From Cruorifilaria tuberocauda (lineage: Eukaryota; Nematoda; Chromadorea; Rhabditida; Onchocercidae): a DNA stretch of 64,000 nucleotides. Under the pieces are notes generated by a model, which ran no database searches, was not told the DNA's origin, and worked only from the letters and a program-made list of their open reading frames with translations. The stretch is from NCBI GenBank assembly GCA_013365365.1, contig JABVXU010000246.1, positions 16,390 through 80,389 on the forward strand. The letters are read 5' to 3'. How positions within the stretch are numbered: position 1 is the stretch's first letter; the number at the start of each line of letters is the position of its first letter. Below are positions 1 to 11,589 of the stretch, in pieces. The position numbers and the translations under genes are program-made.

Positions 1-59
1 AAAAAACAAAAATGAAAACTTTTAATGACGCATTCAAACTTTAATTTTTCCGATCTGTT

Positions 60-210
60 TTGATTGAATGTTATTATTATTTATTACTGTCGAATTATTA
101 TTAATTACTATTATTTATTTATTTTTATTATCATTATCATTATTACTATTATTATTATTATCATTATTCTATTATTATCAATATTTCTAGTGTTATTATT
201 ATTATTATCG
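60..210. repeat. (ATT)n-like simple repeat
   Basis: Imperfect ATT/TTA trinucleotide microsatellite at the left edge. It lies upstream of the phosphatase gene. The rest of 1-753 is AT-rich and I could not identify the phosphatase first coding exon in it, although a good donor (GTAAGT) sits near 342. Confidence 0.8.
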
Positions 211-753
211 CATGTCATTTATTTGAAATTTATTTGGGTGTAAAGTGGAATTTTTCGAAAGAGACAATTTGCTTTAGTTAAGTTTTCATAGCTATTGCAA
301 CCTTTTCATCATTCTAGAAGTCATCATTAGGTTGGAGAAGTAAGTATAAGTGGTGAAAGATCTTCTAACGATGATATAAATGAGTAATCATCGAATATCA
401 CAAATAAACATATCTTCTCTTCATTATATCCTTTCTATTGCATAATAAGCACCTTTCGTGTGTTATCGTCATACGAATTGGAAAATTAATCTCGAAAAAT
501 CTTTCTCTGAAAGATTGAAAGGAAATGATAATTATGAAATTGAAAGAGAAAATGGAAGTATTCAGTAAACATTCATCAATTCGTGATAAATCCTGTTAAA
601 AGTTAGACTAAAAATCAACTGGTAAAAAAGCATAAATTAATTGAAATAACAATAAACTCATTTTCAATTCTTTTTTTCTTACATTATTAACTACCATCGA
701 TTAGTTTAGCTTTACTTTAAAGTAATTTTATGATTTCAAATCTTTCTTTTTAG

Positions 754-3700
754 CAATAAAAGCGGCTATCCTAATCCAGAAATGGTACAGGCGCTGTTTA
801 GCACGTTTAGAAGCACGACGTCGAACAACATGGAGTATTTTTACAGCATTAGAGTACGTCGGTGAACAAGATCAATTAAAGGTGACTTAATTCTTTTTCG
901 ATTTTCTTTCAATAAAAATTAATTTGTTGCAGTTGTACAATTTTTTCAGAGAAATAATCGATACATTGAGCGAACGGAAGGATCATTTGGATCGTTATTC
1001 TTCATTAGTACAAGGTTGTTTTTTTTTTCTTGAATTAAATTATCATGCTAAATGAAGAAAGAGATAACTTTTAATGAATAAAGGCTTTATATAAATTTTT
1101 TTAGTATATATTATTCAATGAATCAGGTTGGATTCATGTTTAAAGAGAATTTATATCAAAACTTATTTTAGTATTTAATGTTGATTTTATCTCTATCTCT
1201 GTCTTTCTTCCCTTTCAATCAACTAAAAGTGAATTATGACAATATCATAGTAAATCTAAAAGTAAATTATCGTAATATCATAGTAAATCGTCGTCTATTT
1301 CAGTTTATTGTAGCATTCCTCACAAATCAGCGATACTTTAAAAGAAAATTAAATTTTTTCTCTTCAATCATTATCATTTTTATTTATATATATATTTTTT
1401 GAACACAGAATAAGCACAAAAATGGGCAATTTTCGTTAAATGAATAAAAATTAATGAAAATGAAAAACTAGAAGATTAGGAAGCAAAATTGGGATTTTAA
1501 ATTCTTCATAATTCTCTTTGATAACTGGAAACTTGTTGTCATATAAATGATAGGAAGTGAAACAGCGGATGAGAAGAAGTTGCTGGAGATGACTCGACCA
1601 GAATCGTTCAAAATCGAAAAGGGCTATAAAGGTCCTAATATTTCATTACCGATCAAAAAAATTCACATTGATCAAATGATGGATGCTTTTAAAAGTAATA
1701 AAGTAAGCGTACTATTTTAAATAAACCTTCAGTTAATCATTTTTAGCAAAAGTTCAGTTTTTTTTCCTTTGAAAGTGAAATTAAGCGTAAACCAAAAAAA
1801 ACCAATTTCAAAACATTATAGATATGTAAGCATTATGCATAGAGTTAAGAACGAAAAAAAGATGAAAGCTTAAATACGAGAAATTTTGCAATTTTATTTT
1901 GTTGAATTCTTTCATCACTTGTTCCTAATCATAATTTATCAGTTAATTTACTACCAGTAATCATTACTTACGTCTGTAAACAAGATGTAGTTAAGAATTT
2001 GTTAATTTGAGTGATAAATTTTGGTAATCAGTAATTGATGGAATATCATTATTATTTTGTAGATAATGCATATCAGTTACATCCTATTGATATTACATGA
2101 AGCCCGACGGATATTTAAAACACTTCCAACAGTTGTGGAAGTATCAACATCACTCTCAAAAAAAATTACTATATGCGGAGATCTTCATGGAAAATTTGAT
2201 GATCTATCCATTATTCTCTATAAGGTGCATTCCTATCACAAGTATTCGTAATAATGCTATATTAATAGTGATAATAGCATTAGTTACGGTACCAAAGAAA
2301 GTAATGAAAAATTAATAAATAATAGTAATGAATGATAATAAATGATAATAACACTTTCCGATAAGTTGCAAGAAATTAAAAAAAGATGTAATTTACTGGA
2401 AGCAAAACGAATTTATAATGGTGAATATTTGAATACATTGAATAGAAATTAAATATAAAATATTTAGAATGGTTATCCATCAACTGATAATCCATACATA
2501 TTTAATGGTGATTTTGTTGATCGTGGTACTCAATCGATAGAAGTATTCGTAGTACTTTGTGCATTTGTAATCTTAAATCCATCATCAATAATATTAAATC
2601 GTGGTAATCATGAAGATCATATAATCAATTTACGATATGGTTTTGTAAAAGAACTAGTGACAAAATATAAGGTATGATATATATATTATTGATTAACTTT
2701 TCATTTTATAATCATTTTTAGTTTAAAATAAATATTATTGATAGAATATTTTGCTGTTTTCCTTTTCCTGCTAAAAAAGTTTTTAAAGTTTACTTATATT
2801 ACTTTTCAATAGTTATGATATGACTTAGATAATAAATTTACATGTTAGTTAAGTTAGCTAAGCAATATGTTCCATTTAATAAATATTTTATTTCATTTTC
2901 TAAAACATTAAAACTAGCAAAAAGTTAAAATTTAGAAATCTGCAAATGTATTGGTAAAATTATTGGAAGATATCTTCTCATGGTTACCACTTGCAACTAT
3001 TATTGATAATAAGATATTTGTTGCGCACGGTGGTATTTCTGATACAACAAACTTAGATGAACTTAGAAATTTGCTACGATATCAAGTAAGTTAGTATAAG
3101 TCAGTAAATGTTCATGCGACAACGTCAGCAAGATTTGAAGTAAGAAGATGAACAAAAGCAAAGTGCAAAAAGTTTCTTTTTGTGCAGTAAATAGTCAAGT
3201 AAGTATAATCAATCAAGGAAAAGAAAGGTTACGTACGTGTAGCTGATCAAGAAAAAAGTAAATTTACATGCTGTCTTTACCTCGCTACTGTTTCAATTTT
3301 TTATTGAAATTTCAAAAGATTTATATATCTTTTTTTAAACTTTCAAAAATTCAAAGATTTCCATTTGTGAAGAAAACATACATTTATTTATTAAATATTC
3401 AAAAGATTTTATCTCTCGAAATTTTTTCTTCTTTATTTTTTTATTTGCAGTATGGATCAGTGATCAGGCCACCACTCTTTATTAACGGTGTAGAAGGTAA
3501 AAATGTTGATACTAGGGAATGGAAATTAATTTTGGATATATTATGGAGTGATCCAAAAGAACAGAATGGTTGCACGGCAAATATTTTCCGCGGTGGTGGC
3601 GCATATTTTGGTCCCGATATAACTCAAGCATTTCTTGAGAAGTATGAACAAATTCATTTTGAGAAAAGAAAAGAGATAAGAAGATAACGAGTTGGTATAA

Positions 3701-5714
3701 CTGTTTCAGTTTATTGATTGAAATTCTTTAAAAACGATTTTTTAGCAAAGTATATTTTAGTGACAGAAATAAAAATCAGTTATTTTAATTAATATTTCTA
3801 GAAATTATTTTATGTTAGAATTAAAATTTATCTAATTAATACTGCGAATTAAATTAATTCATGATTTATATGAGAAATAAAAGAAGACATAATCTACTCA
3901 GTTATTTATTTCATGGATTAATTAGTAGAATTCATGGACAGATAATTATTCTCTTTCTATCTGTTTACTGTTTTAATTAATTAATTAATTATAATCTAAA
4001 AGGAATCAACTGGATATGATTGTAAGATCACATGAATGTAAATATGAAGGATATGAATTGACACACAACGATAAAGTATTGACGATATTTTCGGCATCAA
4101 ATTACTACGAATACGGTAGTAATCGAGGCGCATACGTTAAATTTCTCGGTACGAAGCATGAACCACATTTTGTACAGTATCAAGCTACCAAAGCTCATCG
4201 CCAGGCTATTAGCGCAAGAGAAAGGCTAGATTTTTTTTATTTAAAAAAAACTGAAATCACTCTAATTTAAATTGTTAACATAGAAGGGAAATCAGACTTC
4301 TCAAAAAAAGAAGAAATCCCAAATGATTTAAAATAGTTTAAAAATTTCCTTTTTCTTTGTAATTCAAATTATTCGTTAGTTAGTGCAATTTATCATTATT
4401 ATTGATATTCCAATTATCGCATTGTTTATTCCATAATTCAAAATTTCTTGTCAACAATTATATTAATATGCCTCATACTATCAAAAATTATCGATAATTA
4501 TATTAATGTTTGAATTTTGGCTCATAGTAAAAAGCGTAAATTATGATAGATTGGAGATAAACAATGGAAATTTATCAATTAATTAATATTATGCGAGTTA
4601 TCAATTTTGTGGAATGAAGGAATGAAAATGTTTGATTAATGATAATGAGATAATCTTAGGGTTGATACCATTGAGCAATCAGCTTTGCAAAATTTGCGAG
4701 CACAATTGGATGTATTTAGCAAACAACTTCAAAGTGAATATGAACTTTTGGATCCATCAAATACTGGTAATTCCATTTGTCATTAATTAACATGAATGGA
4801 AGGAAGAGGATGAATTTAATTTTTAGTTTGAATTCAACCAATTTCAAATAATGAAATCATTATAAGATAATATTTAGGTAAGTATATAATAAATGTATTT
4901 ACCATTATGATAAAAAATTAATGTTCCTAATCGAAATCATCCATTTATATATTTCAAAAACTAATTTAAGGCAAAATTTCAATCCATAAATGGTGCAAAT
5001 GTGTTGAAAATGTTTCTGGCCTTAATTTACCGTGGTATTCATTAGCTCCACGACTTGTTACCGTAACTGATGATGGTAAAAATGTATTGTACATGCAAAA
5101 TCAACCAACTGCACAGATTTTTAGTGGTAATAAGAAAACTATTCAGGTGGAGAAAGCTTTCTTAATTCCGTTATTTAAATATTCTTAAAAAAAGAACAAA
5201 TTTCTTTTTCAGTGATTTAATTTCAATTGAATAATTAATAGAAAGAATTCTTCTCAATCAGAAATAAGTTCTTTATTTAAAAAAAGAAATTATAATATGT
5301 TCTAACCCATTGCTAATAAATTGAAATTTTTTAGAAGAAAACATATATCGTAGAAACATTGTATAGGCACAAAAATACTCTCGAAGCATTATTCCGTTTC
5401 ATGGACAAGGTAAAATTATCAATTCCTTTAATATCAAATAATCAATTTCTGTTTCATCCTAAGAAACTATTTTAGTAAATAGCAATTACGCAAATAATTT
5501 TTGATTACTTGTTATTTTTTAGGATAATTCAGGCTTTGTAACTGTGGATGAATTCATTGATGCATGTAAAATATTAGGTCAATATACTCGTAATTCATTG
5601 GAAGTATCTCATTTGGAACAAATAGCAGAAAGTATAGATTTTAATAAGGATGGTTTTATTGATTTGAATGAATTCCTGGAAGCATTCCGTCTTGTTGATA
5701 AAGGAACTGAATAA
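754..5714 (+). CDS. pef-1: PPEF/rdgC-type Ser/Thr protein phosphatase with EF-hands (5' end missing)
   Basis: Twelve exons keep one frame: 754-881, 933-1014, 1554-1702, 2063-2224, 2468-2671, 2936-3085, 3451-3641, 4003-4224, 4660-4766, 4971-5146, 5335-5409, 5523-5714, about 612 residues. The first visible exon carries an IQ calmodulin-binding motif ([15 protein letters not shown]). The PPP catalytic signature follows in order: GDLHG, GDFVDRG, RGNHED, a VAHGG block, then RSHEC and SASNYY. The C-terminus has two EF-hand loops starting DKDNSG and DFNKDG, both with acidic position 12. This architecture defines the PPEF family (fly rdgC, worm pef-1), metal-dependent phosphatases tied to calcium signalling in sensory cells. 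The exon with the start codon must end in phase 1 and was not found; it lies in 1-753 or outside the window. The intron after 4224 has a GC donor. The symbol follows the C. elegans orthologue. Confidence 0.93.
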
Positions 5715-5792
5715 ATCGATTTGTAATTATTTTCTTTAGACGATCTAATGTGATCTGCTCATTGATTATTCATTAATTACTGATTTATTTTA

Positions 5793-5798
5793 AATAAA
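5793..5798 (+). terminator. poly(A) signal of the phosphatase gene
   Basis: AATAAA lies 79 bases after the phosphatase stop codon in AT-rich DNA. Another AATAAA overlaps just downstream. Position and motif fit a nematode 3' end; other AATAAA copies are frequent here by chance. Confidence 0.5.
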
Positions 5799-6161
5799 AA
5801 TAAATCATCTTCTCCACATGATTATCGTAAATTTTATTTTGTACGAAAATGGCATAATGGATAATAATGATAATTTTCATGATTTGACGAAAAGAGTGAA
5901 AACAATTTTTCCATCAATTAGATCGATGTACTGTACAAAGCATTCGACGATATATTCGACAACATGATCAGTAAATTTTTAAAACACTACAATTATACAA
6001 TACATACAACATATTAGACAGAAAACATGAAAATGAATAGTATTAGAACACTAAACGAAATCTTAGATATAAATAAACCAATAAATTAAATATTAAATAT
6101 AAATATAAAAATAAAAAGTCAATTAAGAAAACAACAAACGTAAAAGTTAGATATTTGACCT

Positions 6162-6641
6162 TTAACCTCGATGCATACCTTCCCGTCCAGGTCTATATCT
6201 CGCCTCCCTAACTGATCCATTACAGAGAACATAATCGGTGCCGCTTTCGTTCTGTAAAATGTATTTATTCGATAATCTTCATGAATTTAATCGAAGGAAA
6301 AATTATAAGAAATAACTTTGAATTAAACCAAATTTATTTGGATCGGCGACAAAAGCGTAAGTTGAAAATGTGAATCGCAACATTCTTCGTTGACTATTTT
6401 CTCAATTATCCGGAACATTGTTTCGCTCTGGTATGCTATCAAATTTGCCCGCGAATCCTTCGCACCGACCGAGACATCAATAAATGTCGTGGGGATCCGA
6501 CAGCAATAGCAATTAGTTGAAATATTTCAAAACATAAGGCATCTTCTAAGAAGCCCATAGACCAAAATGCGACTAAAAACTCTTACCTGAAGCTAACCAC
6601 AGAAGGAACAGACGATCGTATTTCCTGCTTCTTTTGATAGC
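6162..6641 (-). pseudogene. Exon-like fragments, possible broken or misjoined minus-strand gene
   Basis: Three exon-like pieces are bounded by good splice signals on the minus strand. 6587-6641 has acceptor TTTATCTTAG and donor GTAAGAG and can read YQKKQEIRSSVPSVVSFR. An open stretch from about 6505 down to 6329 includes SRANLIAYQSETMFRIIEK and ends at a possible donor. 6162-6251 starts at acceptor TTTTACAG, reads NESGTDYVLCNGSVREARY and stops at TAA. The last two join in phase, but no AG acceptor in the right phase links the first to the second. I do not recognise the protein. A decayed gene, a missed exon or a chance open frame are all possible. Confidence 0.3.
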
Positions 6642-7889
6642 CTAAGATAAATTCCATGAGAACTCAATGTCTTACAGTCCTACTTCCCTTCTGTAACAAA
6701 TGACACATGGAAGAGAAGAACATCTATCATATATAAGCAGAATTTGCATCAATCTCAATATATTGTATTGGCCTCATCGATCCATCCACTAATTACGCAA
6801 CAGGTTACATTGACCTCATCAATACCGCAAGTGTTAGTCTAATTACACGATGCAAAAGAAATTAGATAAGTTTCCTTGAAGTATTTCCCATGTACATTGA
6901 TGTAATTAGTACTCCTTAACTATATTAGCAAGCTATCCAAATAATGATTAGGATCAAGTAAGTTTCCACCAAAGAGAAACTTATCAGATACTTTGTCTAA
7001 TATTATCAAAATCAATAAGAGAAAGAATTCATCAACAAAGGCAAGTGGTATTAGTCAACGAATCAAAAATTCTTTATAAGCTATGAAAATTAACTAAGAT
7101 GACGGAAATTATAAAAGACAAAAGCAATGAGGTAGGTTAAAACTTAATCGAAATATATAACGGAAAACTCTTAAAGCCGATTAACCTGCTTCATCTGGAA
7201 TAAGTAAAGAATTTTTAATAGTTTTTTTTTTATTTTCTAAATATTTAATATATAATTACATGAAAATGATAAGCAGTGAAAAGCTTACTCTTATAAACAA
7301 AGAGATTCAAAAAAAAATTTTTTTTTGCAGTTATCATCAAATATGCTTTTTAGAAAATGATATTGAAGGAACATATTTCGGCTGTTAGTTATCTTAGGAT
7401 TGAAAGAAAATATTTCTGATCTTTCTTATACCTAGATTTTAAGCCAAATCATAAAATCTGAAAACAATCGGACCCAATTACTGTTCTTGAAAATTACGGT
7501 TTTTCATATTTGTTGATCTGTTTTCTCTATTATAGTATATAATTTAATAAATATTATGGAATTTTGCATGCTTTTCGTTTTTACCGCCAAGTTTGATATC
7601 ACTTATTATCTAACATTTATCTTTACATTCAGCAAGAGTTGACTGTATTTGAAATTTGCATATATTGCAAAGACTCAAGCTAAGTTCATGCTAATACTTT
7701 GACTTTGGAAAACTATGTTGCGTCAGGTTGTAAGAAATTAAAAATATCAATTAAAAATAATTCAACGATGAACTGTTTCACATGCGTTCAATTCATTTTC
7801 CAGATAAATTGCCATTTGCTAGAACAATTACAGTATCAGTCTCCAGCGAAGTGAATTGTTTATAACAAAGTTTCATATTAACTGATTGC

Positions 7890-8014
7890 TCAGAAACTTA
7901 ATTCAATTTTTTCTTTAATTCTTTCGAGGATCTTTTCGGCCAAGAATGGCGCCACAGTAAAGAGGAAAATAAAAATCAAACGACGTGTGAAGCGTGGCAC
8001 TTTGCGCTGTTGAA
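7890..8014 (-). pseudogene. PEX10-like fragment
   Basis: An open minus-strand stretch after acceptor ATATCAG (exon boundary 8014) reads VPRFTRRLIFIFLF followed by TVAPFLAEKILERI: a basic motif, a hydrophobic segment and an amphipathic helix. From family memory this resembles the first membrane segment of the peroxisomal E3 ligase PEX10, which has a proline, two arginines, a hydrophobic run and a PYL-K motif. The frame stops at 7890-7892. I could not find the second membrane segment or a proper C-terminal RING; a short CNIC stretch near 7645-7675 lacks the expected CGH/FCW core. It is therefore at best a fragment, an incomplete gene model or coincidence. Confidence 0.27.
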
Positions 8015-8149
8015 CTGATATCAATGGTAGAATCGAGATTAAACTTACTATCCTCTTTGCATTGAATGTAAATTTATTATTTCTTATGACTGATAGTATA
8101 AAATAGCGGTTGTCAAAATTTGCATATTATCAATCTATTTGGAAATTTA

Positions 8150-8163
8150 GTATAAATATAATG
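8150..8163 (+). promoter_or_regulatory. Possible TATA-like element
   Basis: A GTATAAATATAAT stretch lies about 150 bases before the start codon of the small cysteine-rich peptide gene. TATA-like strings are common in AT-rich DNA, so this is a weak positional call. Confidence 0.25.
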
Positions 8164-8307
8164 CTGGGACATTGCTGAATCATTGTAACAAACGGAAGTT
8201 TTCTGATCGGTTGCTTGACTTGCCGACGTGGTCGGTTTTGGTTTTTTGGTTTCGGTTTGTCTGAAAAGTCGTTTCAACTGAAATCTTTTTTCTTATCAAC
8301 AAAGACA

Positions 8308-8734
8308 ATGAAAGCGATGAAATTATCTGTGTTAATTGCCATCTTGATTATTGCTATGCTTGATGTGACGATGGCACGAAGGTTTGCTAAATTTTCTCTT
8401 TCGTCACTTCTTATTTTACTAATTTAAAAATTAATAATTCAATAAATGGGAAGAATAAAGCGCTTCTCTTATTTCTCTATCAGCTAAGAGATCTCGTTAT
8501 CTAAAGAATGGGAAGAGCTTTTCAGCTCCAAATTTACATTTTGATTGAACCTAAGAATTAGGCGTTTTAGTTTTAGGCTATTTCAAATTAATAAAATGGA
8601 TTGTTGATTACAGAGTGAGAGAGTGCAATAACAAATGCAAAAAATATTGGCAATGTGTGGCTGATGATGAGTCAAACTGTGAGAGTCTTAAAGGAAACTG
8701 TGATTGTCGACCGGAGCGTGACAAGCGATCGTAG
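8308..8734 (+). CDS. Small secreted six-cysteine peptide
   Basis: Two exons, 8308-8381 and 8614-8734, encode 64 residues. The donor is AAG|GTTTGC and the acceptor GATTACAG; the phase is kept. Residues 1-23 form a clear signal peptide (MKAMKLSVLIAILIIAMLDV, then TMA). The mature part of about 41 residues is charged and has six cysteines spaced C-X3-C-X5-C-X7-C-X6-C-X-C, an even number fitting three disulfides. It ends in a basic RDKRS tail that could be a processing site. An in-frame ATG at 8215 would add 31 residues and bury the signal peptide, so 8308 is preferred. I recognise no family. Nematodes secrete many such peptides, including antimicrobial, neuropeptide-like and host-interaction molecules, and the sequence does not say which this is. 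Confidence 0.7.
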
Positions 8735-9336
8735 CAGAATTAATACGTGTAAAACGTCATTTCTTATACAGTGATCAATCTATTTAAATCAATCCTTTCC
8801 TTTATCATTTAAATGTACTACTAAAAAAATTCGAATAAATTTCATTCATTTGCATTTCGCAAACAAAAATATGTCATACAATTAAATATAGCTCAGACCA
8901 TTCAAGAATTCCTAAAAGGCTATAATTTTAAAGTAGGATGGAGCAACATATAGAAGTTTTCGCGAAATAAGTTGCAACATGGTCAGTTCATAGAGAATAA
9001 TCAGGACGATAGTAGAGGTCAAGTACGATAGCCTGATGACACAAATAAAAACGAATGATTTCCAGAATGTTTGCATATTTTATCATTGTTTCACTGATTG
9101 AATAGTCCGAAATAACAATGTTGGAGCCAATTTTTGCTGTAAAATTAACAAAGGCCGAGACAAATATTTGGTGATCTGTGCTAATCGTATCCAGCTTAAA
9201 GCTTAAATCCTAGCATGAAGTGGTATCTCACGAAGGATCGGAGTAGAGTGAAAGGCACCGCTGAAGATCGATTTAATTGATTCGATGCATCCCGGGACTG
9301 TAACACGCGCGCATGCCGTTCTCTTGCACTCATACG

Positions 9337-9570
9337 ATGAATGGTAAAGAGAAATTTTTTAAATATGCAAGTATTTGCTTGCACCTACTCGTTGTCTTCA
9401 CCCTCTTGCTAAGCACACTTAGCAAATCATCCGATACGTACAATCATACAGAGATGAATGTCGAGAGCGGAATTTTCATAAATTTACCTGGCCAGGAGGA
9501 TCTCACCATCAGCAGGATGAAACCTTTGCGGTGTTTAGGGGAAAGACAGGTTCTCTCATTTAATTTATAA
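9337..9570 (+). CDS. Possible small secreted protein, 77 aa
   Basis: A single open frame beginning MNGKEKFFKYA is followed by a strongly hydrophobic run (about residues 11-26, ICLHLLVVFTLLLSTL) that looks like a signal peptide, then a polar 45-residue region with one N-glycosylation-type site (NHT) and a single cysteine. An upstream in-frame ATG at 9313 adds eight residues. A donor-like CAG|GTTCTC near 9549 could replace the last residues by an unseen exon. The surrounding GC-rich patch (9290-9330) stands out against the AT-rich background. No family recognised and no second exon found, so it could be a chance open frame. Confidence 0.4.
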   Translation: MNGKEKFFKYASICLHLLVVFTLLLSTLSKSSDTYNHTEMNVESGIFINLPGQEDLTISRMKPLRCLGERQVLSFNL

Positions 9571-9881
9571 AATCAGCAGGTTAGAAATTATCTGGTTAGA
9601 AGTTTTTGCAATTTTTGGAGTGTATTTCTAACCACATGTTCGGAATAGATGAATTTGGATATTTATACTCATAAATTTACAAATTTCGATAACATTGAAA
9701 TGATCAAACTGAATTAAAGAAAAGATGGACTCAAACATAAGAAGTTTCCATAAGGTTTAATTCCGTTTTACTCTAACTGAATTAGATTTTCATATAAATC
9801 TATTTTTGGTATAAAAAATCTGTAGGAAAGAAAGGCAATCCTAAATTTTTAATCGTCCACCAAAAACAACTTGAACAAATA

Positions 9882-11588
9882 TCAGTGGTCATTCAGTCCT
9901 GCTGTATTATAACAACAGTCACACTTAATTAGAGTTGATCTGGATGAACAACTGTCAGTATGTTCAGGTGTTGGACAATAATTATTAGCCATACATTTTC
10001 GATATTTAGGATTGATACTTTTCACATGACATGGTTCACCTCGATCAACGGTACGCATTTTAATTGGGTATGATTCCGACGCTTTGAGAATTTTTTTTTT
10101 CTGGAAGAAATTACTTGAAATTTCTTAATGGTCATCTCATCTCATCTTGTTCTTTGAAATTAACCAAAAATTCTTTCATTCCTAAATGATTCTCAAAAAT
10201 TATTCAAAAAGCTTTAAACAATCACTCTTAAGAGTGAAAATAATGAATAATTTTTATGGAAAAAAAACTTTTCCTGATTTGAAGAATCTGAATTTCATAC
10301 TTATAAATTCTATTGCTCAAACATTATGAAAGAACAAAATTCATAAATGTACGGTCTTATGAAGTTACTATTCAAATGTGCTCTCAGAAGTACTAACAAT
10401 GAATCGATAGTTAGTTTAATTTTTTAAATAGTTTGAAAGTGGTACATACCTGTACAGGTGCAATATTCGATCGTATGAATCGTCGCGGATAACATTTCTG
10501 TACATTTATGTAAATAACTTTCTGTCGAGGTGTCACATCAGTGATATTTTTCATGATAGCAAAATGTAGACCGTGTGATATGCGATATACGACATACTCC
10601 CAATTCATGTGCCATCGTTCAGCCATTTCCATTTGCATGGGTGGAAGGATTGATGCCGAGGATAATCGAGCTACCACACGACGCTTTATCTGAATCAAAA
10701 AAAAGATTTTAATTGAAGCAAAAATTAATAGAAATATTTGAATAAAATGAATCCATTGAAAAAATTTTTGCATACTAAAAAAGCAAAAACGAAAATGAAA
10801 AAATTTCAAGAAATGAAATATGATTTTTCAGATTCCGAATATTTAATATATCGTTTTTTAGGATGCTCTGATTGCATAGATGGGATACTTCATTTCATTT
10901 CGTATTTGAGTGTAACAAAATGATTAATAATTATTTTAATTTGAATTTATGCATATTTAAATTAAGATTATTAAAGTCAAATATGAAATATATCTAAAAA
11001 ATAGATTTCTGGGATATGCAAGACAGATTTAGAATTATTAGACGATGTGACTGAAAATTTCAGGAATCTCAAGAATGGCAGAGGTTTTCTTGTGTAACTA
11101 TCAAAGTATCAATTCCGATTTAACATCATCTAATAATTAGACAATTATTTAACAAATTTAAAACAAGCACCTCTATTAATTTACTACCTGTACTTCTTTG
11201 CTTGATGAAATAACATGCCAACGAACTATATATATTGGCGAGGAGCGAAGTTGAATGCGTGTTGAACGACCACTTGCAGACGCAAAAACATAAAGTACAG
11301 GCCACTCATCAGTTTCTAACGATGGCACCAAACGAAACATTGCTTGTGTGACCTGAAATAACGATAGCATGATAAAAGTAAACAAGAAATGAACTGATAT
11401 ACATTGTGAAGATGGATAATTAATTGACTTGCCGCAGAGTGAAACTCATGCAGAATTTCGTGGATTTCAGATGTTCGTTGTAATGCGTCTATTTGAACAA
11501 AACGTGTTCGTTGCAGCGCTGAGCATCGAAGTAAAATAGGTTCACTTTTTTCTACGTCTAACTCTTGCAATCGTTGCAATTGCTTTCC
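9882..11588 (-). CDS. Unrecognised gene with cysteine-rich C-terminus (5' end unresolved)
   Basis: Four exons join in one frame: about 11588-11433, 11352-11188 (55 codons), 10689-10450 (80 codons) and 10100-9882 (73 codons with stop). At least 259 residues are visible. The N-terminal visible part is rich in Leu, Glu and Gln (LQRLQELDVEKSE). The middle has hydrophobic strand-like runs (WPVLYVFASASGR, SSPIYIVRWHVI). The final exon has seven cysteines ending KCDCCYN, suggesting a secreted or metal-binding tail. The first junction needs a GC donor (GCG|GCAAGT); no GT option keeps the frame open. No start codon was found, so an upstream exon is missing. It lies on the same strand as the MITD1 homologue and 1.5 kb downstream of it. 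I do not recognise the family. Confidence 0.6.
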
Positions 11589-11589
11589 T

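Noticed and set aside
3642..3687. Reading through to a stop at 3687 in the phosphatase gene
   Set aside because: A GTATGA donor at 3642 joins in phase to the conserved RSHEC exon, so the stop is intronic.
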